From an uncultured Eubacteriales bacterium (GTDB lineage Bacteria > Bacillota > Clostridia > Saccharofermentanales > UBA5734), in the NCBI GenBank assembly GCA_903835065.1, contig CAILLO010000028.1, positions 42,471 through 106,470 on the forward strand: DNA of 64,000 bases, read 5' to 3'. The notes below the pieces were generated by a model, which was not told the origin of the DNA, made no database searches, and saw only the letters and a program-made list of their open reading frames with translations. This document shows, piece after piece, positions 1 through 9,857 of this stretch. Both the position numbers and the translations under genes were made by a program. The first letter of the stretch is position 1. The number at the start of each line of letters is the position of its first letter.

Positions 1-37
1 CACGGAGGCCGGAAGCGAAATCATCCTTCTTCACCAT
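1..37 (-). CDS. Possible start of translation initiation factor IF-2 (partial, runs off window)
   Basis: Minus-strand ATG at 37 reading MVKKDDFASGLR, preceded by GGAGGATG; position after ylxQ is where infB normally lies. Too short to confirm. Confidence 0.25.
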   Translation of the reverse strand, partial: MVKKDDFASGLR

Positions 38-140
38 TCTGTATCTGTCATCCTCCAGAATTCTGGCGAGACTCCGGTTCCCCGCGTCTCCCCTGTTCCC
101 TCGATCGGCTTGGCCAGCGGTCGTTCCGCGCTCGGGTCGT

Positions 141-482
141 TCAACCTCCCGGTTTTCCTTCTTGTGCGACGGCTTCGTCGATCAGTTCCGACAAGCGGGT
201 CGCGAATCCTTCGTCATTCACCGCGACCACCTTGCGGTCCGGTCTCCCGGTGAAGCGGCTGAGTCCATCCTTTGTACCATACACCCGATACCGGGTCTCG
301 AAGGTCTCGGACAGGGCCTTGAACTTGTCCTTAGTTCCCTGCGAGGCGTCCTCCGACACCACCAGCATCTTCGTCAGCCCCTTCTTCAGGGCGGCCCGGC
401 AGGCCTCGTCGCCGGACACCGTCTTCCCCGCGCGCGTCGCGAGGCCGAGGAACATCAGCGCGCGCTCATCCGGTCCGGGCAT
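141..482 (-). CDS. ylxQ: YlxQ-like L7Ae/L30e family RNA-binding protein
   Basis: 113 aa, MFLGLATRAGKTVSGDEAC...; located between ylxR and the end of the nusA operon. Confidence 0.85.
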   Translation of the reverse strand: MPGPDERALMFLGLATRAGKTVSGDEACRAALKKGLTKMLVVSEDASQGTKDKFKALSETFETRYRVYGTKDGLSRFTGRPDRKVVAVNDEGFATRLSELIDEAVAQEGKPGG

Positions 483-774
483 CCGGAACCTCCAGCATCT
501 GCGCCAGCGTCGCGGCGGCGGCGGGGTCGAGGGCCTTCTTGAGGGCCTTGTCGAGCCGCTTCCCCTTGAGCGCCTGTTCGAGGCACTTGCGGTCGGGGCA
601 CAGGTAGGCGCCCCGACCCTGCATGCGTCCGGTGCGGTCCACGGAGACGGGTCCCTCGGCCGGCGCGACGACGCGGATGAGCTCCTTCTTGGGCTTCATC
701 GCGCGGCAGCCGACGCACATGCGCTCGGGCACCTTCCTGGGCTTCGTCTCCGGCATCGCGGCGTCCTTCGTCAT
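466..774 (-). CDS. rnpM: YlxR/RnpM family nucleic-acid-binding protein
   Basis: RMCVGCRAMKPKKELIR motif and GRGAYLCPDRKCLEQA; overlaps the nusA stop. Confidence 0.9.
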   Translation of the reverse strand: MTKDAAMPETKPRKVPERMCVGCRAMKPKKELIRVVAPAEGPVSVDRTGRMQGRGAYLCPDRKCLEQALKGKRLDKALKKALDPAAAATLAQMLEVPDARTG

Positions 775-1985
775 TCGGCCTTCGTCTCTCCCTCGTCGTT
801 CGAATCCGGCACGGGGGCTTCGATTGCGGCGGCGTCCGCTTCTTCGGCCTCGGCGGGCTCACCGGTCGGCGCGAGTTCGTCGGCGGCCTGCTCGGCGGCG
901 GCGGTGAAGCGGGCCATCAGCTCCGCTTCCAGGGCTTCGCGGAACTGGGATTCGCTGCGGATGTCGATCCTCCAGCCGGTCAGGCGGGCGGCGAGCCGGG
1001 CGTTCTGGCCCTCGCGGCCGATCGCGAGCGAGAGCTGGTGGTCGGGGACCACGACGCGCGCCGTGCGCTCGTCCTCATTGACCTCCGCGCGGATCACCTT
1101 CGCGGGGTTGAGGCTGTTGGAGATGAACTGGATCACGTCCGGGCTCCACTGGATGATGTCGATCTTCTCGCCCATCAGTTCGTCCATGACGGCCTGCACG
1201 CGCAGTCCGCGCTGTCCGACGCAGCTGCCGACCGGGTCGATGTTCTCGTCGCGCGAGGCGACGGCCATCTTGGTGCGGGAGCCGGCTTCGCGGGAGATCG
1301 CGACGATTTCGACGATCCCGGAGGCGATCTCGGGGACTTCCTTCTCGAACAGCTTGCGGACGAGGTTCGGGTGGCTGCGCGAGACGTAGACGATCGGGCG
1401 GCCCTTCTTTTCGTCGACTTTGAGGATGAAGAACTTCATCCGCTGGTTGAAGTTGTACCCGTCGGTGCGGACCTGCTCGTTCAGCGGCAGGACGGCCTCG
1501 GCGCGGCCGATGTCGACCACGACCTCGCGGCGGTCCTTGCGCTGCACTACGCCGACGGCGATATCGCCGACGCGGCTGCTGAACTCGTTCTGGATCCGCT
1601 CGCGCTCGGCGCTGCAGAGCTTCTGGTTGATCACGTTCTTCGCGGTCTGGGCGGCGAGGCGGCCGAAGTCCTGCGGCGAGAGCTGGTATTCCATCTGGTC
1701 GCCGAGCTCGAAGTCCTCGGACAGGGCCTTGGCCTCCTCGATCGAGATCTCGGCGTTCGGGTCCTCGACGGCCTCGACGACCGTCTTCAGGAGGAACACG
1801 CGCATCTCGCCGGTCTCCCGGTCGACTTCCGCCTTGATGTTGTCGACGGTCTTGGCGTCGAATTCGCGCTTGTACGCTGCGACCAGCGCTTCCTCGATCG
1901 CCTGGAAGAGAACCTCCCCGTCGATTCCGCGTTCCTTCTCCAACATCTTGAGGGCCGCGATCAGTTCCGAGTTCATCTTATCCAA
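771..1985 (-). CDS. nusA: Transcription termination/antitermination protein NusA
   Basis: MNSELIAALKMLEKERGI..., S1/KH region DPVGSCVGQRGLRVQAVMDELMGEKIDIIQW. Confidence 0.97.
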   Translation of the reverse strand: MDKMNSELIAALKMLEKERGIDGEVLFQAIEEALVAAYKREFDAKTVDNIKAEVDRETGEMRVFLLKTVVEAVEDPNAEISIEEAKALSEDFELGDQMEYQLSPQDFGRLAAQTAKNVINQKLCSAERERIQNEFSSRVGDIAVGVVQRKDRREVVVDIGRAEAVLPLNEQVRTDGYNFNQRMKFFILKVDEKKGRPIVYVSRSHPNLVRKLFEKEVPEIASGIVEIVAISREAGSRTKMAVASRDENIDPVGSCVGQRGLRVQAVMDELMGEKIDIIQWSPDVIQFISNSLNPAKVIRAEVNEDERTARVVVPDHQLSLAIGREGQNARLAARLTGWRIDIRSESQFREALEAELMARFTAAAEQAADELAPTGEPAEAEEADAAAIEAPVPDSNDEGETKAE

Positions 1986-2006
1986 TTCCTCCTTGTAATC
2001 CTTGTT

Positions 2007-2498
2007 TCACTTGAACCGGACGGCCCTGTGGATCTTCGAGATCTCCGCGACGGCCAGTTCGCACGTCGCGCCTTTGGCGTCCTCGATCCACACTTTGCCA
2101 TCCCGGCAATCCTTCATCACGCCGTCGATCTTCTTCTTCCCGTCCTTCGCCTGGAAGAGCGAGGCCTCGACCTCGGTCCCGAGGTTCCGGAGAAAGTCGC
2201 GCTCCGTCTTGAACGGGCGCTCGAGTCCGGGCGACGACACCTCGAGGTTGTAGCGACCGGGAATCGTCAGCTTCTGGTCGAGGAGCGGGTCGATCGCCTT
2301 GCTCACGAGCTGGCAGTCCTCGATCCCGACGCCGCCGGCCTTGTCGATGTAGAAGCGCAGGAACCACTCGGGCCCTTCCTTTTTGTATTCGACTTCGACC
2401 AGTTCCAACCCGAGCCCTTCCACGACCGGAAGAACCAGTTCCTGGGCGTCCTGTGCGATCTTCGAGCCACCGCTCACGGAGCTTTCCTCCTCCAACAA
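2007..2498 (-). CDS. rimP: Ribosome maturation factor RimP
   Basis: LELVEVEYKKEGPEWFLRFYIDKAGGVGIEDCQLVSKAIDPLLD...YNLEVSSPGLERPFKTERDF. Confidence 0.95.
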   Translation of the reverse strand: MLEEESSVSGGSKIAQDAQELVLPVVEGLGLELVEVEYKKEGPEWFLRFYIDKAGGVGIEDCQLVSKAIDPLLDQKLTIPGRYNLEVSSPGLERPFKTERDFLRNLGTEVEASLFQAKDGKKKIDGVMKDCRDGKVWIEDAKGATCELAVAEISKIHRAVRFK

Positions 2499-2603
2499 AA
2501 AGAGTGGGTTGAGCCCACTCTTCCGCAGTCGAGTCCTGATGCACGGTGATTATAGCATTGAAGAGCCGCGCCGCGCAAGTTCCACGGATTTTCGCGGAGG
2601 GGG

Positions 2604-2631
2604 TTGACGCCGGAATAGAAAGTGCTATATT
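2604..2631 (+). promoter_or_regulatory. Sigma-A-like promoter of the padR operon
   Basis: TTGACG (2604-2609), 16-nt spacer, TATATT (2626-2631). Confidence 0.65.
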
Positions 2632-2638
2632 GGCAGTA

Positions 2639-2716
2639 GTGAACGATGTGCACTAGTTCTTCCGGAGCAGTACCTTGCATCGTTCACCGAACGGATCCAA
2701 GAAAGGGGCGATGCAA
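2639..2716 (+). promoter_or_regulatory. padR leader with two competing inverted repeats
   Basis: GTGAACGATG (2639-2648) complements CATCGTTCAC (2678-2687); TTGCATCG (2675-2682) complements CGATGCAA (2709-2716), which includes the A of the start codon. Confidence 0.5.
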
Positions 2717-3039
2717 TGAACATCCAGTTCAAGAAGGGCGTGCTCGAGCTCTGCGTCCTGTCGATGCTGCTGAAGGCGGACCGATACGGATACGACCTCT
2801 CCAGCAGCCTCACGGAGATCATCTCGATCTCCGACGGCACGATCTACCCGATCCTCCGCCGGCTGCGGACCGACGGGTACGTCACGACCTACCTCCAGGA
2901 GTCCTCCGGGGGTCCGCCCCGCAAGTACTACCAGCTCACCGACACCGGACGCAGCGAACAGAATTCCCTGGAACAGGAATGGAGCCATTTCGTCGGCAAG
3001 GTCCAGTCGATCGTCGCGGGAGGACAGGAAGATGAATAA
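2716..3039 (+). CDS. PadR family transcriptional regulator
   Basis: 107 aa: MNIQFKKGVLELCVLSMLLKADRYGYDLSSSL...SDGTIYPILRRLRTDGYVTTYLQESSGGPPRKYYQLT. Confidence 0.95.
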   Translation: MNIQFKKGVLELCVLSMLLKADRYGYDLSSSLTEIISISDGTIYPILRRLRTDGYVTTYLQESSGGPPRKYYQLTDTGRSEQNSLEQEWSHFVGKVQSIVAGGQEDE

Positions 3040-3631
3040 GGGTGAATTCATGGAGGCCATGCGGACGAATCTCTCCGCCTACGGCAAGTCGCCCCAGGAG
3101 GTCTCGGACATCCTCGCCGACTTCGAGGAGCACATCGCGACCGGCGTCGCCGGCGGGCGCGCCGAGGAGGAGATCGTGACCGGTCTCGGCGATCCGGCCG
3201 CCCTCGCCGCCCAGTACGCGGACGGTGCCGAGCCCCTGAAGCCTGCGCAGCCTGCGCAGCCGAAGCCGGCCCCCGTGACCGCGGGCGGCGTCGGGCGAGC
3301 GGTCTTCGCCGTGATCGCCCTGATTTTCTTCGACCTGATCCTCGGCATTCCGATCCTCGCGACCCTGTTCTCGGTCCTCGTCGCCTTCTGGGCCGTCGCC
3401 CTGTCCCTCGGCGTCGCCGGCCTGTCCTTGGCTGTCCTGTCCTTCTTCCTTCCCTCGGTCCTGCCCTTCTCGCTCCCGGGTCTCTTCCTCGTCCTCATCG
3501 GCATTTCCCTGCTCGCGCTGACCGTGCTCGCCTGCATCGGGATGGCCTATCTCACGAAGTACTTCTTCCTCGGCGTGAAGGCCTTCTTCGTGGCCCACGC
3601 GAAGATCGTCAAAGGAGGTTCCCGCTCATGA
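3032..3631 (+). CDS. DUF1700 (HAAS domain) membrane protein
   Basis: N-terminal DILADFEEHIATGVAGGRAEEEIVTGLGDP followed by TM segments; follows PadR as usual. Confidence 0.85.
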   Translation: MNKGEFMEAMRTNLSAYGKSPQEVSDILADFEEHIATGVAGGRAEEEIVTGLGDPAALAAQYADGAEPLKPAQPAQPKPAPVTAGGVGRAVFAVIALIFFDLILGIPILATLFSVLVAFWAVALSLGVAGLSLAVLSFFLPSVLPFSLPGLFLVLIGISLLALTVLACIGMAYLTKYFFLGVKAFFVAHAKIVKGGSRS

Positions 3632-4527
3632 ACGGAATGCGCTCCCGTCTCGGCAAGTCGACCCTCGCCGTCGTCGTCATCGTCTGCGCCGTGGTCTTCC
3701 TGGTCTTCGGCCTCGTCGGATCCGTCGGCCTCGTGTTCACGAACGGGATCCAGAAGCTCGTCGGTGCGGACTGGTCCGCGTTCCGGATCGGCGTCGGCAA
3801 GGACTACACGGTCGACGACGCTCTCTCGCACTCGCTCGACGGCGTCGAGAAGATCGTCATCTCCTCCGTGTCGACCGATCCGCAGATCCGATCCGGCGGC
3901 ACCGAACTCGTCTCGTCCTTGACCGGGACCTGCCGCTCCTTCACCGACCCCGTGAAGCTCAAGGTCGAGAAATCCGGCAGCACCCTCTCCGTCTCGATCC
4001 ATTACCCCGTCGGACTGGGGATCACGTCGGAGAATCTCGTCTACGCCATCACGATTCCCGCCACGTACGCGGGTGCCTTGGAGATCGACAGCATCTCCGC
4101 GGCCGCCAGGGTCGAGGACCCCGCGTTCCACCTGGGTTCCTTCCGGGCCTCGACGGTGTCCGGCGACATCACGGTCTCGGGGATCTCCGCGACGACGTAC
4201 GACCTGAACACGACGTCCGGGACCATCGAAGTCCACGACGCGACGGGCGCCGTGAAGGCCAACAGCGTATCCGGCGACCTGAAGGCCTGGATGACCGGCT
4301 CGGGCGACTTCACCGGCGACTCCGTGTCCGGAACGGCGACGCTCACGCTGGCCTCCGTCGCGGACTTCGACGTCTCCTTCCACACCGTCTCCGGCAGCCT
4401 GCGCTGCGATTTCGCCGTCGTCCTGGACAAGGACACCCGCACGGACATGTCCGGCAAGGTCGGCGCGGGCGGACCGTCCTACAAAGTGAACACCGTTTCC
4501 GGCGATTTCCGGATCCAGCAGGGCTGA
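3628..4527 (+). CDS. DUF4097 (putative adhesin/beta-helix) domain protein
   Basis: Repeated VSGDI/TSGTIEV/VSGDLKA/VSGDFRI motif; N-terminal TM; third gene of the PadR operon. Confidence 0.85.
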   Translation: MNGMRSRLGKSTLAVVVIVCAVVFLVFGLVGSVGLVFTNGIQKLVGADWSAFRIGVGKDYTVDDALSHSLDGVEKIVISSVSTDPQIRSGGTELVSSLTGTCRSFTDPVKLKVEKSGSTLSVSIHYPVGLGITSENLVYAITIPATYAGALEIDSISAAARVEDPAFHLGSFRASTVSGDITVSGISATTYDLNTTSGTIEVHDATGAVKANSVSGDLKAWMTGSGDFTGDSVSGTATLTLASVADFDVSFHTVSGSLRCDFAVVLDKDTRTDMSGKVGAGGPSYKVNTVSGDFRIQQG

Positions 4528-4683
4528 TCCGTTTCCCTCCCCTTACCGCCCGAGGCGCCTCCGAAAGGGGGCACCTCTTCGCGTCCTGCGCCCTCCGCCG
4601 TAACGCTCCCGCCCGGCGTCGAGGAGTATAATGGGCGGTGGAGCGGGCATCCGGGCCCGTGCACATCACAAGGAGGCATCCGA

Positions 4684-5634
4684 ATGGGTGACATCAATCT
4701 CGGTTCGATCCTCACGCTGGCGGTCTGCATCGAGGCGATCTGGTGGATCGTCTGGATCGGGCTCGCCGTCTCCCGCAAGATCTACGCGAACGCCGTCTTC
4801 CTGCTCGTCACCGGCGTGATCTGGGCCGGCATCGACCTCTACGCGCTGCTGACACTCGGCTCCGCGGCCTCGGTCGTCATCGCCGTCGCGATGGTCGTCG
4901 TGCCGTTCCTGCTGCTGCCCGGGATGGTCACGATCATCACCGAGTACCAGCGCGGCGTGCTGTTCCGCTTCGGCAAGCTCGTCAGCGAACTGCAGCCCGG
5001 CCTCAACATCATCTTCCCCTTCGGCATCGACCGCGTGGTCAAGATCGACCTGCGCACGTTCACGATCGACGTCTCCAAGCAGGAAGTGATCACCAAGGAC
5101 AACATCCCCGTCAACGTCGACGCGGTCGTCTACTTCAACGTCTTCTCCTCGACGCTCGCCGTCACCAAGGTCGCGAACTACACGCTCAGCACGACGCTGC
5201 TCGGTCAGACGACGCTGCGCTCGATCCTGGGCCAGCACGACCTCGACGAGATCCTGCAGAAGCGCACGGAACTGAACAAGCTGCTCACCGACCTGCTCGA
5301 CCGCGACACCGACCCGTGGGGCATCAAGGTCAGCACCGTCGAGATCAAGAGCATCGAGATCCCCGACTCGATGAAGCGGGCCATGGCCAAGCAGGCCGAG
5401 GCCGAGCGCGAGCGCCGCGCGAAGGTCATCGCCGCCGACGGCGAGTTCCAGGCCTCCCAGCGCCTGGCCGACGCCGCCGCCGTGATCGCGACGCAGCCCG
5501 CCTCCCTGCAGCTCCGCTACCTGCAGACGCTGAGCGAGATCGCCGTCGAGAAGAACTCGACGATCCTCTTCCCGCTGCCGATCGACCTGATCAGCATGTT
5601 CCTGAACAAGGGCAAGGACGAGGGCGGCAAGTAG
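4684..5634 (+). CDS. SPFH/band-7 (stomatin/slipin-like) membrane protein
   Basis: YQRGVLFRFGKLVSELQPGLNIIFPFGIDRVVKIDLRTFTIDVSKQEVITKDNIPVNVDAVVYFNV. Confidence 0.95.
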   Translation: MGDINLGSILTLAVCIEAIWWIVWIGLAVSRKIYANAVFLLVTGVIWAGIDLYALLTLGSAASVVIAVAMVVVPFLLLPGMVTIITEYQRGVLFRFGKLVSELQPGLNIIFPFGIDRVVKIDLRTFTIDVSKQEVITKDNIPVNVDAVVYFNVFSSTLAVTKVANYTLSTTLLGQTTLRSILGQHDLDEILQKRTELNKLLTDLLDRDTDPWGIKVSTVEIKSIEIPDSMKRAMAKQAEAERERRAKVIAADGEFQASQRLADAAAVIATQPASLQLRYLQTLSEIAVEKNSTILFPLPIDLISMFLNKGKDEGGK

Positions 5635-5662
5635 AAGCCGAGCGGCTCGCGACCCACAGAAA

Positions 5663-5694
5663 AGACGCCGTCGGGATTCCCGGCGGCGTTTTTT
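5663..5694 (+). terminator. Rho-independent terminator after SPFH gene
   Basis: ACGCCGtCGGGattCCCGgCGGCGT followed by TTTTTT. Confidence 0.85.
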
Positions 5695-5715
5695 CCATGC
5701 CGACGGGACCTGCGG

Positions 5716-6708
5716 CTACGTGCCGTCGCCCGGGAAGCGGATGCCGGCCTTGAGCCGGGCGGTCTCGAGCGTGCCGAGGACGTCGAGCGACGTCTGCAGC
5801 TGCCGGTCGAAGGCGCGCGGGTCGCCGGTCGCGACGAGGTCGCGAATGGCCCGCATCTCGTAGACGTACCGGTCCGGGTCGGGCTGCTCGTCGAAGGTCT
5901 CGTCCGAGGAACGCGTCACGACCCGCACGGAGGGGATCGCGTGGGGCGCTTCGGGAATCCGGAGGTGCCCCTCCTCCCCTTCGATCTGGACGAAGTTGTC
6001 GCCCCAGGTGTCCTTGGCGCCGGCGCAGCTGCAGACGAAGCCGTCGTAGCGGAGCAGCAGGACGCCGGACGTGTCGACGCCGCTCGCGTGCCGATTGGGC
6101 AGGTATTCGGCGTCGAGGGGCGGCCCGAACAGGGCGATGCAGAAATAGGCGTCGTAGAAGGTGATGTCCTGCAGGCAGCCGCCCGCATGCGCGAGGCTGA
6201 AGACGTTGGGCGTCTCCCCCGCGATCAGGAGGCCGTATCGGCTGGAAAGCTGGCTGAAGTTCGCCAGCACGAGCTTCACGCGGCCGAGCCGCGGCAGCTG
6301 GGCGCGCACCACGTCGAAATTCGGCTGGTACTCCGTCGTCACGGCGTCGATCAGGTACAGTCCCTTCTCCTTCGCCAGACGGACGAGCGCCTCGGCCTCC
6401 GAGCGGCGCGGCGTCATGGGCTTTTCGCAGATCACGTGCTTCCCGTGCTCGAGGGCCATCCGGGCGTGCTCGAAGTGCAGGTCGTTCGGGGACGCGACGT
6501 AGACGAAGTCCACGTCGAGGTCGTCGAGCAGGCCCTCGGGCCTCGCGTGGACCGTCGCGACGCCGAATTCGTCCGCAAGGGCGCGTCCCGTCGCTTCCGC
6601 GCGGGAGCAGACCGCCGTGCAGCGGACGCCCTCGGTGGCGGAGATGGCCCGGAGCATCCAGTGGACGATGGGGCCGGTGCCGATCGTGCCGATGCGCAGT
6701 TCGCTCAT
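5716..6708 (-). CDS. Gfo/Idh/MocA family oxidoreductase
   Basis: MSELRIGTIGTGPIVHWMLRAI...VASPNDLHFEHARMALEHGKHVICEKPMTPRRSEAEALV. Confidence 0.93.
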   Translation of the reverse strand: MSELRIGTIGTGPIVHWMLRAISATEGVRCTAVCSRAEATGRALADEFGVATVHARPEGLLDDLDVDFVYVASPNDLHFEHARMALEHGKHVICEKPMTPRRSEAEALVRLAKEKGLYLIDAVTTEYQPNFDVVRAQLPRLGRVKLVLANFSQLSSRYGLLIAGETPNVFSLAHAGGCLQDITFYDAYFCIALFGPPLDAEYLPNRHASGVDTSGVLLLRYDGFVCSCAGAKDTWGDNFVQIEGEEGHLRIPEAPHAIPSVRVVTRSSDETFDEQPDPDRYVYEMRAIRDLVATGDPRAFDRQLQTSLDVLGTLETARLKAGIRFPGDGT

Positions 6709-6791
6709 GAGGGCATCATACTCCAAAACGGGACCGGAGGGTGCCCTCGATGTGACGCCCTACGATTCCGTTCCGAGCCGTACGTCGCGGA

Positions 6792-7631
6792 CTAGCGAGC
6801 CCGCAGCCCCAGGATTTCGCGCGCCTCGTCCGGCGTCGCGACTTCCTTGTTGAATTCCTTCACGATGCGCTTGGAGCGTTCGACGAACTCGACGTTGGAC
6901 TTCGCGAGCACGCCCTTGGCGTAGTAGACATTGTCCTCCATGCCGACGCGGATGTGGCCGCCGAGGGCGAGCGCCGCGTAGAGGATCGGAAGGTGGCCGC
7001 TGCCGATGCCGAACGCACCCCAGGTGGAGCCGGCCGGGATCAGGCTCTTCAGGAAAACGAGGTTCTCGACGGTCGCCGCCATGCCGCCCGCCGCGCCCAG
7101 CACGAACTGGAAGTGCAGCGGCGCCGTGAGGACGCCCTTCTTCAGGTAATACAGGGCGTTGTAGACCATGCCGGCGTCGAAGATCTCGATCTCCGGCTTG
7201 ACGCCGACTTCGAGCATGGCGGGCCCCAGCTTCTCGAGGAAACGCGGGTGGTTCTCGAAGACGCTGTTGTGCAGCCAGTTCATCGAGCCGCAGTCATAGG
7301 AGGCCATCTCCGGCTTCAGCTCCCGGAAGGGCTTCATGCGCAGGTCGTCGTCGAAGCCCAGACCGCCGGACGTCGTCGTGTTGAGCACGATCGTGCAGTC
7401 CGTGGCGCGGATGTAGCCGAGCGTCTCCTTGAACTTCTCGTAGCTCATGGAGGCCTTGCCCTCGTCGTCGCGGACGTGGATGTGGGCGACGGACGCGCCG
7501 GCCTTCCAGCAGGCGTAGACCTCGTCGGCGATCTCTCGGGGCGTCAGGGGCACGGCCGGGTTTTCGTTCTTGGACGGCCAGGCGCCGGTCGTGGCGACGG
7601 TCAGGATGACCTTGTTGGACAGTTCCGCCAT
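6792..7631 (-). CDS. BKACE (beta-keto acid cleavage enzyme, DUF849) family; candidate triacetate acetoacetate-lyase
   Basis: MAELSNKVILTVATTGAWPSKNENPAVPLTPREIADEVYACWKAGASVAHIHVRDDEG...; family certain, substrate inferred from operon. Confidence 0.9.
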   Translation of the reverse strand: MAELSNKVILTVATTGAWPSKNENPAVPLTPREIADEVYACWKAGASVAHIHVRDDEGKASMSYEKFKETLGYIRATDCTIVLNTTTSGGLGFDDDLRMKPFRELKPEMASYDCGSMNWLHNSVFENHPRFLEKLGPAMLEVGVKPEIEIFDAGMVYNALYYLKKGVLTAPLHFQFVLGAAGGMAATVENLVFLKSLIPAGSTWGAFGIGSGHLPILYAALALGGHIRVGMEDNVYYAKGVLAKSNVEFVERSKRIVKEFNKEVATPDEAREILGLRAR

Positions 7632-7666
7632 GGTTCTCGCTTCCTTTCTCCCTCGGGGGTTCCCGA

Positions 7667-8848
7667 CTAGATCTTCTCGAAGACGACCGCCGTGCCCATG
7701 CCGCCGCCGATGCACAGCGTGGCGAGGCCGCGGTGCGCTCCGAGGCGCTGCATTCCATAGAGGAGGGTCGTCGCGATGCGGGCGCCGGACGCGCCGATGG
7801 GGTGGCCCAGGGCGATCGCGCCGCCGGAGACGTTGGTCTTCGCGGGGTCGAGTCCGAGCTCCTGCGCCACGGCCAGCGACTGGACGGCGAAGGCTTCGTT
7901 GGCCTCGACGAGGTCGAGGTCCGCGACGGTCAGGCCGGCCTGCGCGAGCGCCTTCCGGGTCGCGGGGATGGGCCCCAGGCCCATGACCTTCGGGTCGACG
8001 CCGGCGGAGCCCAGCCCGAGGATGCGGGCCATCGGCTTGACGCCCAGGCGGTCCGCCGCCTCGCGGGACATGAGCACGAGCATGGCGGCGCCGTCGTTGA
8101 TGCCGGACGCGTTGCCGGCCGTGACCGTGCCGTCCTTCTGGAAGGCGGGACGGAGCTTGGCGAGCGTCTCGGGCGTCGTACCCGCGCGCGGGAACTCGTC
8201 GACCGAGAACAGGACGGGGTCGCCCTTCCGCTGGGGAATCGGGACCGGGACGATCTCGGCGGCGAACCGGCCGTCCGCGAGGGCGGCCTCGGCGCGCTGC
8301 TGGCTCTGCGCCGCGAAGGCGTCCTGCGCCTCGCGTCCGATGCCCTTCTCCGCGGCGATGTTCTCCGCCGTGACGCCCATGTGGACGTCGTTGAACGCGT
8401 CCCACAGGCCGTCGGAGATCATGGTGTCGACCAGCTGGTCGTGGCCCATCTTGTAGCCGGTGCGCGCCTTCTTCAGGGCGTATGCAGCGTTGCTCATGCT
8501 CTCCGCGCCGCCGGCGAGGACCACGTCGGCCTCCCCGGAGCGGATCATCTGCGCGGCCAGCGAGATCGCTCGCAGGCCGGAGCCGCAGACCATGTTGAGG
8601 GTCATCGCCGGGACCTCGACCGGCAGACCGGCCTTCAGGGCGACCTGGCGGGCCACGTTCTGGCCCTGCCCGGCGTTGAGGACGTTGCCGACGATCACCT
8701 CGGAGACGTCGGTCGGGGCGATGCCGGCCCGCTTCAGGGCCTCCTTCGCGGCGAAGGCGCCGAGTTCCGCGGCGGAGAATCCCGAGAGGGACCCGCCGAA
8801 GCTGCCGATCGGGGTACGGACCGCCGAGGCGACCACTACTTCCGTCAT
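7667..8848 (-). CDS. Acetyl-CoA C-acetyltransferase (thiolase)
   Basis: [49 protein letters not shown] active-site motifs. Confidence 0.96.
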   Translation of the reverse strand: MTEVVVASAVRTPIGSFGGSLSGFSAAELGAFAAKEALKRAGIAPTDVSEVIVGNVLNAGQGQNVARQVALKAGLPVEVPAMTLNMVCGSGLRAISLAAQMIRSGEADVVLAGGAESMSNAAYALKKARTGYKMGHDQLVDTMISDGLWDAFNDVHMGVTAENIAAEKGIGREAQDAFAAQSQQRAEAALADGRFAAEIVPVPIPQRKGDPVLFSVDEFPRAGTTPETLAKLRPAFQKDGTVTAGNASGINDGAAMLVLMSREAADRLGVKPMARILGLGSAGVDPKVMGLGPIPATRKALAQAGLTVADLDLVEANEAFAVQSLAVAQELGLDPAKTNVSGGAIALGHPIGASGARIATTLLYGMQRLGAHRGLATLCIGGGMGTAVVFEKI

Positions 8849-8864
8849 GTCGTTACGCTCTCCT

Positions 8865-9830
8865 TCATTCCTGCGGGTTTCCATCTTCGTCGGGTCCGAA
8901 GCCGCCGTACTTGTACTTGCGGGTCGGGACGGGGTTCATGTCGTCTTCGTCGATCTCCGCGACGCAGCGGGCCATCGAGCCGTCGCCGAGGTACCACCGG
9001 AGCGGGAAGCAGAAGAAGCGGAAGCGCTTGCCGGCGACCTTGTCCAGGTCGCCGCCGAGGTTCTCGACGCCGACGATGCCGTGGCCGAGCATCAGCTTGT
9101 GGCAGGGCTCCCAGGTGCCCCAGACGCCGATCTTCTCGAGATCGCCGAACTTCGCGTCGTAGGCGGCCTGGCCGTGCAGCCGGATGTACTCGAACTTGTC
9201 GAATTCGGCGTAGGCCTCTTCGCCGAACTGTTCGACGTATTCCTCGGTGATCGGCTTGCCGGAGGCGCCGATCAGGTTCATGCGGGTCATGCCGTTGTTG
9301 CCCATGGCGGTGTGCAGGGGGTGGTCCAGGGCCTGCATGTCCATCGCGACTGCCTTGACCTTGTGCTCGACGAACCAGCGACCGGCCTCGACGCCGGTGC
9401 CGCAGGAATAGTGGTAGTACTCCTTGGAGTCGTCGAACTGGCGGTGCATGCCGGTGCGCAGGCAGACGATCATTCCTTCGAGCTCGCTGGGCTTGATGCC
9501 GACCTTCGCGCACGCCGCCTCGAGGTGCTTCGGGCCGATCAGGCCCCAGCGCTCGACTTCGATCGGCAGGCAGACCGCGTCGCCCGTATAGGCGTCGACG
9601 GGCATTTCATGCGTGTAGCGGGCGCGCTTCCCGTTGAACTCGTTTTCCATGACGTGGCGGGGCGCGTCGCAGTGCGTGCCGGTGTGCATCGTGCAGGTGA
9701 TCTTCTGCGTCAGCACGCCGCCCTTGGCCATCGTGTGCGCATTGTCGATGATGGGCTTGTCGAAGTACGGCCAGCGCGGAATCTCGGCGCTGAAGGGGTG
9801 GGTCAGGTCGACGAAGACTTTCTTGCCCAT
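8865..9830 (-). CDS. Cyclase-family metal-dependent hydrolase; candidate dihydrophloroglucinol cyclohydrolase
   Basis: [12 protein letters not shown] matches the HxGTHxDxPxH metal motif of the kynurenine formamidase/cyclase family; substrate inferred from operon. Confidence 0.88.
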   Translation of the reverse strand: MGKKVFVDLTHPFSAEIPRWPYFDKPIIDNAHTMAKGGVLTQKITCTMHTGTHCDAPRHVMENEFNGKRARYTHEMPVDAYTGDAVCLPIEVERWGLIGPKHLEAACAKVGIKPSELEGMIVCLRTGMHRQFDDSKEYYHYSCGTGVEAGRWFVEHKVKAVAMDMQALDHPLHTAMGNNGMTRMNLIGASGKPITEEYVEQFGEEAYAEFDKFEYIRLHGQAAYDAKFGDLEKIGVWGTWEPCHKLMLGHGIVGVENLGGDLDKVAGKRFRFFCFPLRWYLGDGSMARCVAEIDEDDMNPVPTRKYKYGGFGPDEDGNPQE

Positions 9831-9857
9831 GAACTGGAAACCTCCTTGAAGTGTCGG

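Noticed and set aside
3547-4383. Minus-strand ORF opposite the DUF4097 gene
   Set aside because: Shadow of the plus-strand PadR/DUF1700/DUF4097 operon, whose genes have overlapping starts/stops and proper RBS.
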